From the NCBI RefSeq assembly GCF_036884655.1, contig NC_088331.1:19678001-19742000 (forward strand): DNA of 64,000 nt. The letters are read 5' to 3'. Position numbers and translations under genes: made by a program. The notes beneath the pieces are model-generated. The model was not told the origin of the DNA, ran no database searches, and saw nothing but the letters and a program-made list of their open reading frames with translations. The DNA is from Musa acuminata AAA Group (lineage: Eukaryota > Streptophyta > Magnoliopsida > Zingiberales > Musaceae). Position 1 is the first letter of the stretch; each line of letters opens with the position of its first letter. Below, piece after piece: positions 1 to 10,829 of the stretch.

Positions 1-1234
1 GATGAAATAGAAAGGATTGTAAAAGAGATGCTCGAAACTAGAATTATTCGGCCAAGTTGCAGCCCCTACTCTTCACCGGTGCTCCTCGTACGAAAGAAGG
101 ACGGAACATGGCGATTGTGTGTTGATTACCGAGATCTCAACGGCATAACCGTCAAGGACAAATACCTTATTCCAATAGTAGATGAATTGCTAGATGAAAA
201 GGAGCACAAATCTTCACAAAGCTGGACCTTTGATCCAGGTATCATCAAATACGAGTGTGCAAAGAAGACATACCGAAAACCACCTTTTGAACACACAACG
301 ACCACTATGAATTTTTTGCTTTCTTCAAAAGAAGGTAGAATATCTTTGGCATATCATATCAGAGGAAGGTGTGCCAGTGGACCCCTCCAAAATTGGAGCA
401 ATGCAGAACTGGCCGACCTCGAGGAACATAAAATTGCTAAATGGCTTTCTCGGTTTAATAGGCTACTACCGCAAGTTCGTGAAAAATGATGGAAAGATCA
501 GTGCACCACTTACTTCCTTGCTGAAAAAAGATGCTTTCCAATGGTTGGACAAAGCGACCACCGCCTTCGACAAACTTAAAGTCACAATGACGACAATGCC
601 CGTACTGGGGCTACTCAACTTCGGTAAGACTTTCGTTATTGAAGTCGATGCCTCCGAAGTCAGAATTGGTGTTTTACTAATGCAAGATGGCCACCCCCTC
701 GCTTATACCAGTAAGGCATTATCTCCTTCCCATCTCAAAACGACTATTTATGAGAAGGAGATGCTCGTGATTGTGCATGCGGTGGTCAAATGGAGATCGT
801 ACTTGATCGGGCGATGCTTTCAAATCAAGACCGACCATAAAAGCCTAAAATATTTCTTGAAACAGAAGATATCTTCCCCCAAGTAGCAAAAATGGATAAT
901 AAAACTTCTTGGATATGATTATGAAATAATTTACAAAAAGGGGAAAGAGAATGTTGTTGCAAATGCGCTTTCGCGGCTACCCGAGCAAGCTGAATTTTCG
1001 ACTGTTTCACTTCCGATCAGTGACTTCCTTAAGGATATTAAGATGGAATGGCAGGAAGATCCGGAGACCAGTAAAATCATAAAAAATTAGAGGAAGCATC
1101 AAGCTCCGTGGCTCATTACAGTTGTGACTCAAAAGAATTGTGCTATAAATGACGCATTGTGCTTGTGCCAAATTATACTTGCATCTTCACGAGCAGATTT
1201 TGGACAAAATTATTCTAGATGCAGGGCACTAAAT
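1..1234 (+). pseudogene. Gypsy pol remnant: RT, RNase H, start of integrase
   Basis: The first frame gives the RT start ([20 protein letters not shown], about residues 18-37 of the reading from 28). The frame then shifts after 'DELLDE' near 200. Around 310-320 the reading jumps to the 'ISEEG...VDPSKI' block that lies after the catalytic FVDD site in intact gypsy RT, so that part, including the metal-binding aspartates, is deleted. The second frame (371-886) carries the RT thumb ([11 protein letters not shown]) and an RNase H with LPNFGKTFVIEVDASE-like sequence and TDHKSLKYF. A stop at 884-886 breaks the chain, and integrase sequence then decays. It cannot make a working polymerase. Confidence 0.85.
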
Positions 1235-1544
1235 TGAAAAGGAGTACAGCGTATCACCTACAAATCGACAGCCAAACGAAAGTGGTGAACAGGTGCTTAG
1301 AGACAACCCAAAGTCATCCACCAAATATGACTACCCAAGGAGAACTCCATACCCAGTCGAGTGCCATTATTGATCGACGGATCGTGACTTAACGACGACG
1401 ACCCACTAGTAAAGTGCTAATATAATAGGCAAACTTACCAGCAGAAGGTGCCACTTGGGAGAACTATGACGACTTGAAAATCAAATTCCTAGAATTTATG
1501 GATTGTCAGCCTCGAGGATAAGGCTGATTTGAAGAGGGCGGGTC
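1235..1544 (+). pseudogene. Gypsy integrase C-terminal/chromodomain remnant and polypurine tract
   Basis: After 'ATTCTAGATGCAGGGCACTAAATTG' at about 1213-1237 the sequence passes straight into 'YHLQIDSQTK'-type integrase residues and then to a chromodomain-like end (ATWENYDDLKIKF, about 1450-1490), so most of the integrase core is absent. The same join is found in Gyp-3 near 47110-47145. A purine-rich tract before 1545 is the likely 3' polypurine primer. Confidence 0.7.
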
Positions 1545-1926
1545 TGTTAGGACTCTAACTAGGAGAGTCCTAATTGAGAGGGGCATTCATGTAAAACCTA
1601 CCTAAGTCGACCCCTATTAAAAAGGTGAAAAGGCCGGCTAGGGTTTGAAGGTTATTTCTTAAAGAAGAATTATGAGTTGTAAAAGAATAGGAATCTTGAG
1701 TAGGAGTCTTAATTGAATAGGAGTCTTGAGTAGGAGTCCTATTAGGAGTTAGGGTTTAGAAACCCTATAAATAGCCATGTATTCATCCGCTTTTGATAAG
1801 CAATAGATGAATCTTTTCTGCAGCCTTTGAGCAGCAACTTGGAGGGAGAAACCCCTATAGAGTTCCAAGGAGGTCGATCCCCTAAAGAGATCAACCCCAA
1901 GTTTAGAATCTATAAGGGTTCTAACA
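1545..1926 (+). repeat. 3' LTR of Gyp-1 (382 bp)
   Basis: It begins TGTTAGGACTC and ends GGTTCTAACA, so it has TG...CA ends inside a short TGTTAG/CTAACA inverted repeat. A TATA-like CCTATAAATAGCC lies at about 1765-1777. The same sequence occurs in reverse orientation at 46423-46815 and 51344-51737, which confirms both edges. Confidence 0.9.
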
Positions 1927-2549
1927 TCAAAGTGCGGGGTTGGCGAGATTTGACTTCACATCGGATATCTAGATTAAGTCCTTCGATAAATGTACCCACC
2001 AGTTATTGTTCGGACCAATCTCTGGCTTGATTTGACAATCTTTCAAACTTGCTCTGATATTTCAACACTGTAAAAGTCTAACGAATTTTGACGAGCTGTC
2101 CATCAACATTCTCATATTCAGATGATCCAAAGCGAACAAGAAGCCCTCTCTTGAATTGCTCCCACGAGGGGACTCCATGACAAGTTTCGTACCAATCATA
2201 CCAATGGATTGCATCTCCATCTAGCTGAATTGAGGCTATTTCCACCTTGGATTCTTTTGGGGTTCTAACTAAAAAAATTTTCTGCCATAAAGATCTAACT
2301 GGTCAGATCCCCATCTTTCCATCTTGAAAATTCTACCTTAATGCGTGAGTAGTTTGTGTCATAATCTTGGGGCTCTTTTCCTGTATCTCCATATTTGTTC
2401 ATCGTAGAATTTGAGCTCCCATCTTGTTGAAACCTGCTAAAATGCTCCAATAAGCTCTTTTTTAAATCATCAAGGGTTTCTTGTAGCCGATTCTCAATTC
2501 TGGTTTCCAATGCTTCAATTTGTACATTCACTGAGTTATTGGTAGCCAT
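1927..2549 (-). pseudogene. Gypsy gag, N-terminal part, interrupted
   Basis: The ATG at 2549 opens MATNNSVNVQIEALETRIEN, a coiled-coil-like N-terminus typical of gypsy gag. Downstream, with frame breaks, come residues resembling the gag core: 'FERLSNQARDWSEQ' (about 2040-2010) and 'GTFIEGLNLDIRCEVKSRQP' (about 2005-1940). The same gag block is present in Gyp-3 at 49480-49640. The reading ends abruptly at 1927, where the Gyp-1 LTR begins. It would encode a capsid-like structural protein; here it is truncated and frameshifted. Confidence 0.8.
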
Positions 2550-3837
2550 TGCATAAGACTACAAATCTGTAATCCCCAGTTCTTGTTTTTGATGTCTAGT
2601 CAAGAGCATCAGCATTGTCGACGCGAAGCTACTAAGGAAGTAGGCGCCGAGGGAAGTGCTATGGTCGTTGCGAGGAGGAAAAGTTGTTGCCGTGTTTCTA
2701 TCGCTGCGTGAGGTGAGAGCACTGGGGGTTGGAAGGCGACGACGTCAGTGTGGCTGCAGCTGCTGCAACCCAAGGGAGCGATCGTCGAGCAGTCGGGGTT
2801 GAGGCTACGGCGACGGCAACTGGCGGCTGTAGCAGAGGATGCAGAGCAAGGGGGAGGCAACGTTGAAGCGGTCGGGGTTGAGGCTGCGGTAGAGGATGTA
2901 GAGAAAGGGGGAGGCGGCATTGAATCGACCAGGGTTGAGGCTGCGGTGGTGGCAACCGGCGGCTACGACAGAGGATGCAAAGCAAGGGGGGAGGCGGCAG
3001 TGTTGTGAATGCCGATGAAGAGGAATCGGTCGTGGCGCGATTGGGAACAAGGGCAATCGGTGAGTTGCCCTGTTTCTGCGGCAAAGGATGCAGAGCAAGG
3101 GGAAGGCAACGTTGAAGCGGCCGGGGTTGAGGTTACGGTCGCTGCGGATGAAAGGCAGTGTTGCCTTATCTCTGTTGCATGGAAGGAGGCATTGGCGACG
3201 CCAAGGGATCGTGGGCGGTTGAGGAAATAGCGACGGCTGCGGCGGCGCGGATGGGAGGCAGCGTTGCCCTGTTTTTGTCGTACCGCGGAAGGAGGCGCTG
3301 GCGACATCGAGGGATCACGGGCGGTTGAGGAAACAGCAGCGACTGTGGCGGTTGAGGACTAGCTGCGACGGTTGCTGTCGATGCCGGCAGCGAACAAGGG
3401 AGGAAACAACGGCGGCTGCGGCGGTCGTGGTTGCCATGTTTCGATTGCCACGAGGGATGGTCGAGCGGTTGCGGTTGCGACCCAAGGGGAGACAGCGATG
3501 GTGGTGCAGCTGGGGTAGTGTCGCCGATGGTAGAAGCGATGGGGGTGGTCCACTGGTCGGGAAACAACGGTCGCATTCCTTCTCGCTCGAGCAGGGTGGG
3601 GCAGCAAGGAGGGAAGGTTGCTGGCCGAGGAGCAGCAGCGATGGTGGAGGGGGGTCACCGAGGGCTGGGATCGATGAGAGGGTGGTCCGTTGACTAGGAA
3701 GCAACAGCGGCTGTGGTCACTAGCCAGCGAGCAGTGGACTCTGTTTCGCTAGCCGAGCTTCTTTCTCGCTCGAGAAGGATGCAGCTGCAGATTTTTTTTT
3801 TATGATGATAACTATAGCATAAACGCCGAGGATCGCT
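2550..3837 (-). other. GC-rich leader (5' UTR) of Gyp-2
   Basis: About 1.3 kb between primer-binding site and gag ATG. It is rich in GGC/GCG/GTT-type triplets with many diverged internal repeats such as 'GGTTGAGGCTGCGGT' and 'GGATGCAGAGCAAGGGGGAGG'. Open frames of 70-140 codons exist on both strands, but they overlap one another, are low-complexity and match no family I know, so I do not call genes here. Confidence 0.7.
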
Positions 3838-3849
3838 GCTCTGATACCA
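3838..3849 (-). promoter_or_regulatory. Primer-binding site of Gyp-2 (initiator tRNA-Met)
   Basis: The plus strand reads GCTCTGATACCA, so the element strand reads TGGTATCAGAGC, an exact match to the common plant PBS complementary to the 3' end of initiator tRNA-Met. It lies 2 bases inside the LTR edge. Confidence 0.93.
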
Positions 3850-3851
3850 AA

Positions 3852-4132
3852 TGATAAGGCGCTAAGGTTTTATCATAGAAGAAAGGGGAGAAAAACGGAT
3901 GATCACTTCGAGGGGATCGATCTCTTAGGGTTTGTCAAAAGACTAAATAATATTTCATTGTTTGCCGAAAAGAAATAGTTACATCCCTATTTATAGAGTT
4001 CCACCCAGAGTCCATTAAGACTTGAACTCTTAATAATAAATAAATATTAAATAAACCTCTATCCGACTCTAACTAAACTAAACAGACTCAATAAACATTA
4101 TTTAAAAGCTAAAAAAAAAAAGGATCCTAACA
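3852..4132 (-). repeat. 5' LTR of Gyp-2 (281 bp)
   Basis: The plus strand starts TGATAAGGC and ends ATCCTAACA, giving TG...CA ends. One edge is fixed by the adjacent PBS and the other by the return of pararetrovirus-like sequence at 4133. A TATA-like CTATTTATAGAG lies near 3988-3999. Its partner LTR is not in the window. Confidence 0.85.
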
Positions 4133-5045
4133 GATGTAGATAAAGCCATTAAAAATGTCAGAAAATTTCATAATTTATAAAATGGATGACGAAACAAGTG
4201 ACCATACAAAAATATATCAAGAACCACAAGGAATAAGTATAATTATACAAGAAGGTGAAAAAGAAGAATTTGAAGAAGAGCTAGATAATATAAATCTAGA
4301 TACATACGTAGGGAGAAAAATGCTCCAAGTTTAAATCTAGATAATATACCTATACAATACTGGGAAGAAGAGCTAGAAGATTTGGCACAAAGATTAACAT
4401 CTTCATTTTTACAATTAGAAGTAGATGACTTTGGTACTTAGAGATTTTGTATGTAGCTCCTTAAGAGCATCACTACAAGATATATTTCATGTATATTATG
4501 TGAATAAACAGATATCCTACTTAGAAGTCGTTGAAAAGAAAAATATGCAATTATGGATTCAGTTTCTAAAAGTTGTATCAATTGGTGAATGTATAGTAAA
4601 AGATACCAAAAAACAAAAGCAAAATACTTGGGATAATTAAAAAAAAAAGATATTGTAACCTAAGTGCATTAGAGGACTACTCTTAAGGCATTTTTGAAAT
4701 ATTTAAGTAAATCAGGACAAGTATCTAACCCATATTATATAGCAAAATACATAACTGGAATTCAAGAAAATTTAGTGGGAAGATTACAAGAATGGTTGTA
4801 ACATACAAAAATCTAAGGGGTTTTCAGTATAGGACAAGCCATAAAATTTGTAAGAAATTTTCATGCCCAGATATATGTGAGGAAGTAAGGTTGTTAAAAG
4901 AAGGAAGAAATCTCTCTAGAAATGATAAAAGAGGCTTAGGGATAAGAGTATGCAAAACATTTGCATATCATGAACCCTATGAATTTGAGTGTCCGAGATA
5001 CCAAGAAGAAGAGATCTCTTTAGAAGTGATAAAAGAGGATTAGGA
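4133..5045 (+). pseudogene. Endogenous pararetrovirus fragment (region after the movement protein)
   Basis: The sequence contains a decayed reading with several stops and frameshifts. Its first 200 bases match, at the protein level, the minus-strand fragment at about 8200-7720: both contain a 'DHTKIYQEPQ' stretch and, later, 'GRKMLQV'. Because the minus-strand copy runs on from a movement-protein-like region, this piece is the next part of a Caulimoviridae-type polyprotein, probably the linker and coat-protein region. It is cut at 4133 by Gyp-2 and fades after 5045. No intact frame remains. Genus is not assignable by eye. Confidence 0.55.
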
Positions 5046-5300
5046 CTAGGAGCAGGGTTTGTCGTGCAACGGTATACTGCCCAGTACGAGCAATACATAC
5101 TAGTCCAATAGGAGACTAGTACGCGAACCACCCTGTACCGGATGGTATATGTTAAATGACCTCGTGTCGTCCAATACGGGATCTATACCAATCAAAAGGG
5201 TCAAAATCCAACCATTGCCAACCTATACCAATCGGTAATGATAGGACCGCTACCGACAAATGGCTCCGATCTAACCCGTTCCAATGGTCAAATTCATTTG
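5046..5300. repeat. TACCG-rich dispersed repeat segment
   Basis: Short motifs such as GGTATACTGCCCAGTACGAG, CCTGTACCGGATGGTATA and ACCAATCGGTAATG recur with those at 6140-6300 and 6796-6870. The style resembles non-autonomous DNA-transposon (MITE/hAT-like) families. I could not define terminal inverted repeats or a target duplication. Confidence 0.4.
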
Positions 5301-5559
5301 AAAGGGTTTCTAAACCTTTTTCTCCTCTTTCACCCCCTTTCACTCTAGCAAACTCTCATACTCTCTCAATCTCTTTCTTACTCACTTTTTTTTCTCTCTC
5401 ACATTTGCACTCTCTTAAAACTTTACAAGGCTGCGGTTTGTAGTTTGAATCAAGCTTGGAAGGCTAATTAAGGAGGATTAACACCTAAGTTAGAGGAAGA
5501 ACTCTCTCATTAAAGATTTTTTTATTTTTGATGATTTACCATATGATTAAGCCTATTCT

Positions 5560-6130
5560 ATGTTTTCAATGCCTAACATGTTGTTTAAGATCTTTATGAT
5601 GGTATAATAGTGTTAATAAGGGAGTAATTAAGGTTTGTAAGATTGTGATTACTATGTTTAATGCTAATTTTTTTGAAGTTAGTCACTTAATGGGTCAAAT
5701 CTTTGTATTTCATGTATATTAAGATGATTTACATATTTGTGATGGTATAATAGGTTTAATTAGGTTTTCATGAAGTTTTTTAATGTTGTAATTAGTGATT
5801 TTAATGATGATTTAATCGAAATTTGACCCATATTAAGTCAATTCAACATCTTTAATACATATTAGGATGTTTAACATGTTTATAATAGTGAAAGAGGACT
5901 AATTAGGGATTAATTAACTATGTTAATACTAAATATTAGTATATTTAATATTGGGTTAATCAAAGTTCTGACCCATATTGGGTCAATTTTTGACATGTTT
6001 ATAGTGATGAAAGAGGAATAATTAGGGAGTGATTAACTATATTAATGTTGTGATTAGTGTATTTAATGATGTTTCATCACAATTTGACATATATTGGATC
6101 TAATTTATCTATTTAACAAGGATTTTAATT
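5560..6130. repeat. Degenerate AT-rich tandem repeat, part 1 (about 130-150 bp unit)
   Basis: A block of the form 'TTTAACATGTTTATAATGGTAAAAGAGGACTAATTAGGGAGTAATTAA...TGACCCATATTGGGTCAATT' is repeated about four times with substitutions and small indels, for example starting near 5575, 5735, 5865 and 5990. No coding potential is seen. Confidence 0.65.
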
Positions 6131-6754
6131 TCGAATAATACCGCTCGTACTAGGCAGTATGTATCGGTCCACCAACAAACCGAAATGCGGATCGCCAACT
6201 ACTGAGCGGTACTGTCGATTGGGGTTGTTTCCGCCCTGTTACCACCCGAAATCGATCGGTAACGGTCAATTTTGACCGTCGTTGCCCGCTACTAGGTAGT
6301 ATTAGCCAAGGGAGGAAGGAGAAGAAAAGGGAGAACCAGAAGATCCGGTGCTGCTCTTCCTTAAAAATCCTGATCCATCGTCGCCCTCCCTTGTCGGACG
6401 CCGCATATGTGATGTTGCCACCTCCTCGTCTGAGGTGACGAGGCCTCGGCATCATCAGTGACTTCTCATCCACGCGGGGAGAAGAAGCCTCGGCGTCGTC
6501 GCCGAGGCTTCGCGAGGAGATCGCTCGGTTTCTTCTCCCTACGTGGGGTGATGAAATCGGAGAAGAAACCTCTTCTCCTTGGTTTTTTATTATTTTTTAA
6601 TCTTTATATATATATATATATATATATATACCGATTCTCTTCCTCGGTTTCTTCTTCCTGCGTAGGGAGAAGAAACAAGGTGATGTCACCTCGACAACTT
6701 TGCCTTTTCTATTATTTTTAACTTTTCTTTATATTATAGTATATTATATTATAT

Positions 6755-6800
<46 letters not shown>

Positions 6801-6904
6801 AGCAGTACGCTGAAGCATACCACTCGGTACACTCATACCGTACTATACCGAGCTAAGATCAAAACTCCAGTATGGTACAAAATAACAAAACTTGCTATTT
6901 AATA
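6131..6904. repeat. Insert splitting the tandem array, with TACCG motifs and TA microsatellites
   Basis: This segment differs in composition from the array on both sides. It starts near ACCGCTCGTACTAGGCAGTATG and ends near ATACCGTACTATACCGAGC...ATACGG, and it holds (TA)n runs at about 6607-6631 and 6757-6796. Internal GC-richer sequence with CGTCGCCGAGG motifs has small open frames but no recognisable protein. It is probably a small transposable element; the ends are not fixed. Confidence 0.45.
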
Positions 6905-7215
6905 CCTCATACGGTGTTTGACATATTTATAGTGGTAAACTAAGACTAATTAGGGTTTAATTAAGTTTTTTAATACTGTAATTAGTGTATTTAATGATAA
7001 ATTCATCATTATTTGATCCTTTATTGGGTTAATTTTATATTTAATAATTATTAGTGTTTGTCATGTTTATTATGGTAAAAGAGGGCTAATTAGTGAGTAA
7101 TTAATGTTTTAATGCTATAATTAGTATATTTAATTATAAATTCATGGTAATTTGACCTATATTGAGTCAATTCTATGTATTTAATGCCGCATAGGTTGAT
7201 TAATATGTTTATAAT
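6905..7215. repeat. Degenerate AT-rich tandem repeat, part 2
   Basis: The unit described at 5560-6130 resumes (near 6910, 7060 and 7195) after the 6131-6904 insert, in the same orientation, so one array was split. Confidence 0.6.
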
Positions 7216-7699
7216 GGCAAAGTAAGGTACGTGATGTATAATCACACTTATTATTTCAAATAGAGCTAATCGTAGCTTATTATTTGATTCAATTTTGATA
7301 GAAACATTGCACCAAAGAAACAAACATATGATGATACTTGAAATCATGCCCGAAAGATAGACGGGAACCGTCATAGACAATGCATTTATTGTGAAGGTGG
7401 AGGAATCATCGAGATGAAGATGGATTTCGCCGACAGGTATCCCGATGTTGCAAAATGCAAGAAGGTTCCAACTTAGGTCCATAAATTATTTTAAGATAAG
7501 TTACAATAGGCAAAGGAAGATACAATTATAAAGGAGGCAAGAGTTGAGAAAGAATACTACAAGTCTATGTAGGAACTGATTTATGATGAATATGAGAGTC
7601 ACGGTGATGATATCGATCTAGATCTCAGAGTTGATATTTGTACATCACTAGAGCATCAGAGTATATATGAGGAGGCAATGAGGCATCAACGACCTAACT
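7216..7699. other. Unassigned segment
   Basis: AT-rich sequence with no supported gene. On the plus strand around 7560-7720 there is a weakly protein-like acidic stretch (ESHGDDIDLDLRVDI) that could be a transposase relic, but I cannot place it in a family. Confidence 0.3.
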
Positions 7700-9330
7700 C
7701 AGAGTGGGAGCATGGCGATGGTAGATTTATACTTGGAGCATTTTTCTCCCTTGGGTTACTCTACTAGAACTGACTTCTCCATCGTTCATGAATACTTCTT
7801 CATCATTCATCATTACTCCGTCAAGACTTCCTTCTTCACTTCCGAATTCAAGTTGATATATCTCATTATCTTCTTTCTCAGACTCCTCTATTTTAAAATT
7901 TTTATTTCCTCTCTCTAAATTTTCTAAACTTAAGACTTTCATATTCTTCCTTCCATTTTTCGTTCAACTAATATATCTGAACATATTTCTATTGGGACGA
8001 TTTCCTCTAATAAGTCATTAAAATTCTTCTTTTTATCTTCTTCTACAATTCTACTTATTCTTTGTGGTTCTTGATATATTTTTGTATGGTCACTTGTTTC
8101 ATTGTTGATTTTATAAATTATGAAATTTTCTATGACATTTTTAACGGCTTTATCTATATCTTCTCCTTCAATTTGTTCTATTATATTATTTGTTTCTTCT
8201 TCTCCTCTCTCAGTCTTGAAGATGACTTCTTCCAATGTCCTATATTCTAGACTATTTCCGTTGTATTTCTTTGGTCTTTTCTTCCCTCTATATAAATATC
8301 CTAAATTCCTAATCGATGGCGGTTATTTCTTAAATCTTCATTTAGTTGTTTGGCAAAGTAAATAAAGTCTATTTCATTATTATTTTTTGGTTTTATTCCA
8401 CTTAACATATTTATTTTAATAATATTTTCTTCTTCTTCTTCCTCTAGGTACGTTATTTTTTTCCCTATAATTTGAAAATCTAGTTAGGTGTATATGTGGC
8501 CTGAGGTTGCTTCTAGTTTTCTATCTCACCTCTTGGTATGTCTCCTAATTCCTACTCCTCCATTTTTAAAGTGTCAATCTTTTTTGCTAGGATCATATTT
8601 ACATCTCTACTAGTAAAACTTTCTACTAATTTTTATGTTTGTAATAAAAATCCTAATGTAGCTTTCCAATACACCTTATGGTAATTGCAATATTATTTGC
8701 ATCTAGAATCATATCATAATTTTTTACTTTTGAATATTATCTTAATATATCTTAAAAATTCTACCAGATTCATGGAAAAATTTGATATACACCCTATTAC
8801 AGCATAATTATCAATCATATTATATTCGTGCATAACTAATTGGGCTTGGTTATGGTTATTAAATTGATCATCAAAAACATACTTCATAATCATCCCAGCA
8901 ACTCCCCTTTTCTAAGTTTGCAATTCCTATTACTATTAGTCTGATATGAAACTTTGAATATTTTGCTAATGATTTTTGTAATTCTTCTTAGTTGAAGTCT
9001 GTTGTGACTGCTTTATCAACATATGCTATGTCATATTGCTTTACTTGTCTTTTTTTTTTTTTTAACTTCAAAAATCTTGTTCTATATGGTGAAACATCCT
9101 TTTTATTTGCCTTTTGAGATTATTTTCAATGTATGCTTATGTGTATCCTAAGTCATATAATGCTAATTCTTTTCCATTTTTTGAGCTCCCCTTGACAGTT
9201 CTTCCACCATCTTTTGACTACTACTTCCTTTAAGTTTGGGTTTCCATCTTTTGATTCACTGGATTCTTTAAATTCTATTTGCGTAAATTCTAGTTTTTTG
9301 TTTTTAATCTAATTTTTCGTTTTTAGTTAG
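7700..9330 (-). pseudogene. Endogenous pararetrovirus fragment with movement-protein-like region
   Basis: Read on the minus strand from about 9330, the sequence encodes, with many stops and frame changes, a block resembling the Caulimoviridae movement protein. Recognisable bits are 'YDIAYVDKAVTTDFN' (about 9035-8990) and 'YDMILDANNIAITI' (about 8720-8680). It continues into an acidic linker (8235-7727) with 'DHTKIYQEPQ' and 'GRKMLQV', the part shared with the plus-strand fragment at 4133. No replication gene is seen, and the copy is decayed and incomplete. It is an old integrated relic, not a functional virus. Confidence 0.6.
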
Positions 9331-10545
9331 TCTTGATGTGTCTAGAGAGACTTTTAATTTTTCTATATACACAATACCGATAAGTATAATAAGGTCAATC
9401 AGCATGAGACGGCATTTCTTAGTTGTAACCGACTCCTTTGTCAATCAAGGGATATCTTTGTATATTCAGAAATAACAAAATAATGATGTCTTTGTTTTCT
9501 TGCAATATACACTAAACTAAAGGACAATATATTCATAAAACAAGGTACCAGTTAAGGATGCAATGGAATCTTACGTGGTCATCATGCAAATTTCAATCTC
9601 TAGAAATAGGCAAATTGCCAAAAGTTGCATAGAAAATACTAGCCTCTGGGTCTTCCCTTTTCTTTAAATGAAAGTTGGAAAACTAATCACTACAAACACA
9701 ATTTTACAACATAATTTTGAGCCTTAATGATATTAGATAAGCAAAGGTGAGAAGAGAGATTGGAACCACATAATGATATCACACGCTCCTGCTTGGTAAA
9801 GATGTCCACTTCAGAAAACATAAGATCTTGAAATTTATGATGCCATGCTAAAGTATATAAAAATGGCTTTTGGTTGAGGATTCAGATGAGACAAGATAGA
9901 AATTAAGTCTATGAATGATTGAAAACTGTCTAAGAGGCATGAAGAGCAATGAAAAAATCCAATAAGATGAGAAACTGCAAATTAGTCAGTATGTTTACCT
10001 CTCAGGAGTAAGGTTTGTTGTTAGATGTCCATGAGATCTGATGAGTGATATTCTTTTTGCATAATTAATTGAATAGGTCTATGTAGTCATCTAAAATAAG
10101 AAACTGATCCATTTATTTTAACACAAGCGGGTAAACACATCATATTGCAATTAACCATTAGTTGCTTACTTTTCTAGTACCAAATAAAAGGGGGAAAGAA
10201 AACCCAAACCTAGTAGAACACTTGGTCTTATGATCAAGAATTTACATGCTCAGTACTAGACCCTGAACCATCAGTTCGGAATGTTAGTACTGAGTAAAAA
10301 ATAAAAGAAAAAGAAGGGAAACCAAAAACAAAAAAAATTGAGAACAGAGAAAGAAACACCTAAGAGTAGACGAGTGAGCTTACAATTGGCTCCTCTTCCA
10401 ATTGTTCCCTTTCCAATGAGGGCACAAGAGAGGAACAGGGAAAGATAGAATTTTGCCATTACGGATCACAGAGAGAGAGAGAGAGAAAGGTCACCATCAT
10501 CATCGATATTTAGGCCTTCTAAAAATTTATTTTAATTAGTTGTAG
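9331..10545. other. AT-rich stretch without a recognisable gene
   Basis: I see no coding region, LTR or RNA gene. A short (GA)n run lies at about 10470-10487. The 3' exons expected for the host gene at 10830-13930 were looked for here on the minus strand and not found. Confidence 0.5.
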
Positions 10546-10755
10546 TCAAAACTCAAAACCAGTCTGCATTTTGATGGAGACATAATATATGAATGGTCTG
10601 CAACTGACTTTTACTATCACTACAAGAGGATGATCGATGGCTGGTTTTACCCAATGCTTGACAAGAATTTTGATTTCACTGGCAAAACGAACGAAAAATG
10701 CTGGCTTGCAGCAAACCCCAACAAATATAATAATGACTAGTGTATGCTTCATGTT
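10546..10755 (-). CDS. Possible replacement terminal exon of the host gene (speculative)
   Basis: After the exon that ends at 10830 there is a GT donor (10829-10828). 74 bases on there is an AG acceptor (TTGACTTGCAG, ending at 10756). Reading on in phase gives 69 codons, starting NMKHTLVIIIFVGVCC, before a TGA at 10546-10548. The frame is open and the intron length is feasible for plants, but the residues do not look like the continuation of a glycosyltransferase, so this may simply be intron sequence. It is listed because it would give the truncated gene a stop codon. Confidence 0.2.
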   Translation of the reverse strand, partial: NMKHTLVIIIFVGVCCKPAFFVRFASEIKILVKHWVKPAIDHPLVVIVKVSCRPFIYYVSIKMQTGFEF

Positions 10756-10829
10756 CTGCAAGTCAACTGAAACCTCCTATGTTATTAAATTATGTGGAAC
10801 AGTAAAGTAAAATTCTAGTGCTTGCTGAC

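Larger units (their letters stand above)
1..1926 (+). mobile_element. Gyp-1: 3' part of a defective Ty3/gypsy retrotransposon
   Basis: The window opens inside pol of a plus-strand gypsy element. Reverse transcriptase, RNase H and integrase remnants are followed by a polypurine tract (GAAGAGGGCGGGTC, about 1531-1544) and a 3' LTR ending at 1926. The next base is already minus-strand gag of another gypsy (Gyp-2), so Gyp-1 is nested in Gyp-2. The 5' half and the other copy of the target-site duplication lie outside the window. It belongs to the same family as Gyp-3 at 46423-51737, with the same LTR and the same pol deletions. Confidence 0.9.
1927..4132 (-). mobile_element. Gyp-2: 5' part of a minus-strand Ty3/gypsy retrotransposon
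   Basis: Reading on the minus strand from 4132: a 281-bp LTR, a perfect initiator-tRNA-Met primer-binding site, a long GC-rich leader and a gag gene cut by insertion of Gyp-1 at 1926/1927. Its 3' half would lie left of the window. Its own insertion point is the pararetrovirus fragment beginning at 4133; the expected target-site duplication there would be GATGT (4133-4137), and its partner is out of view. Confidence 0.85.

Noticed and set aside
2609..3704. Pro/Ser/Arg-rich open frames on both strands
   Set aside because: Low-complexity GC-rich leader of Gyp-2; mutually overlapping frames, no recognisable protein.
3838..3849. tRNA genes at TGGTATCAGAGC sites
   Set aside because: These 12-mers are primer-binding sites beside LTRs; no cloverleaf surrounds them.
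10546..10829. Catalytic C-terminal exon of the host gene in the first 300 bp downstream
   Set aside because: The open frame does not resemble the family's catalytic part; kept only as a low-confidence alternative exon.
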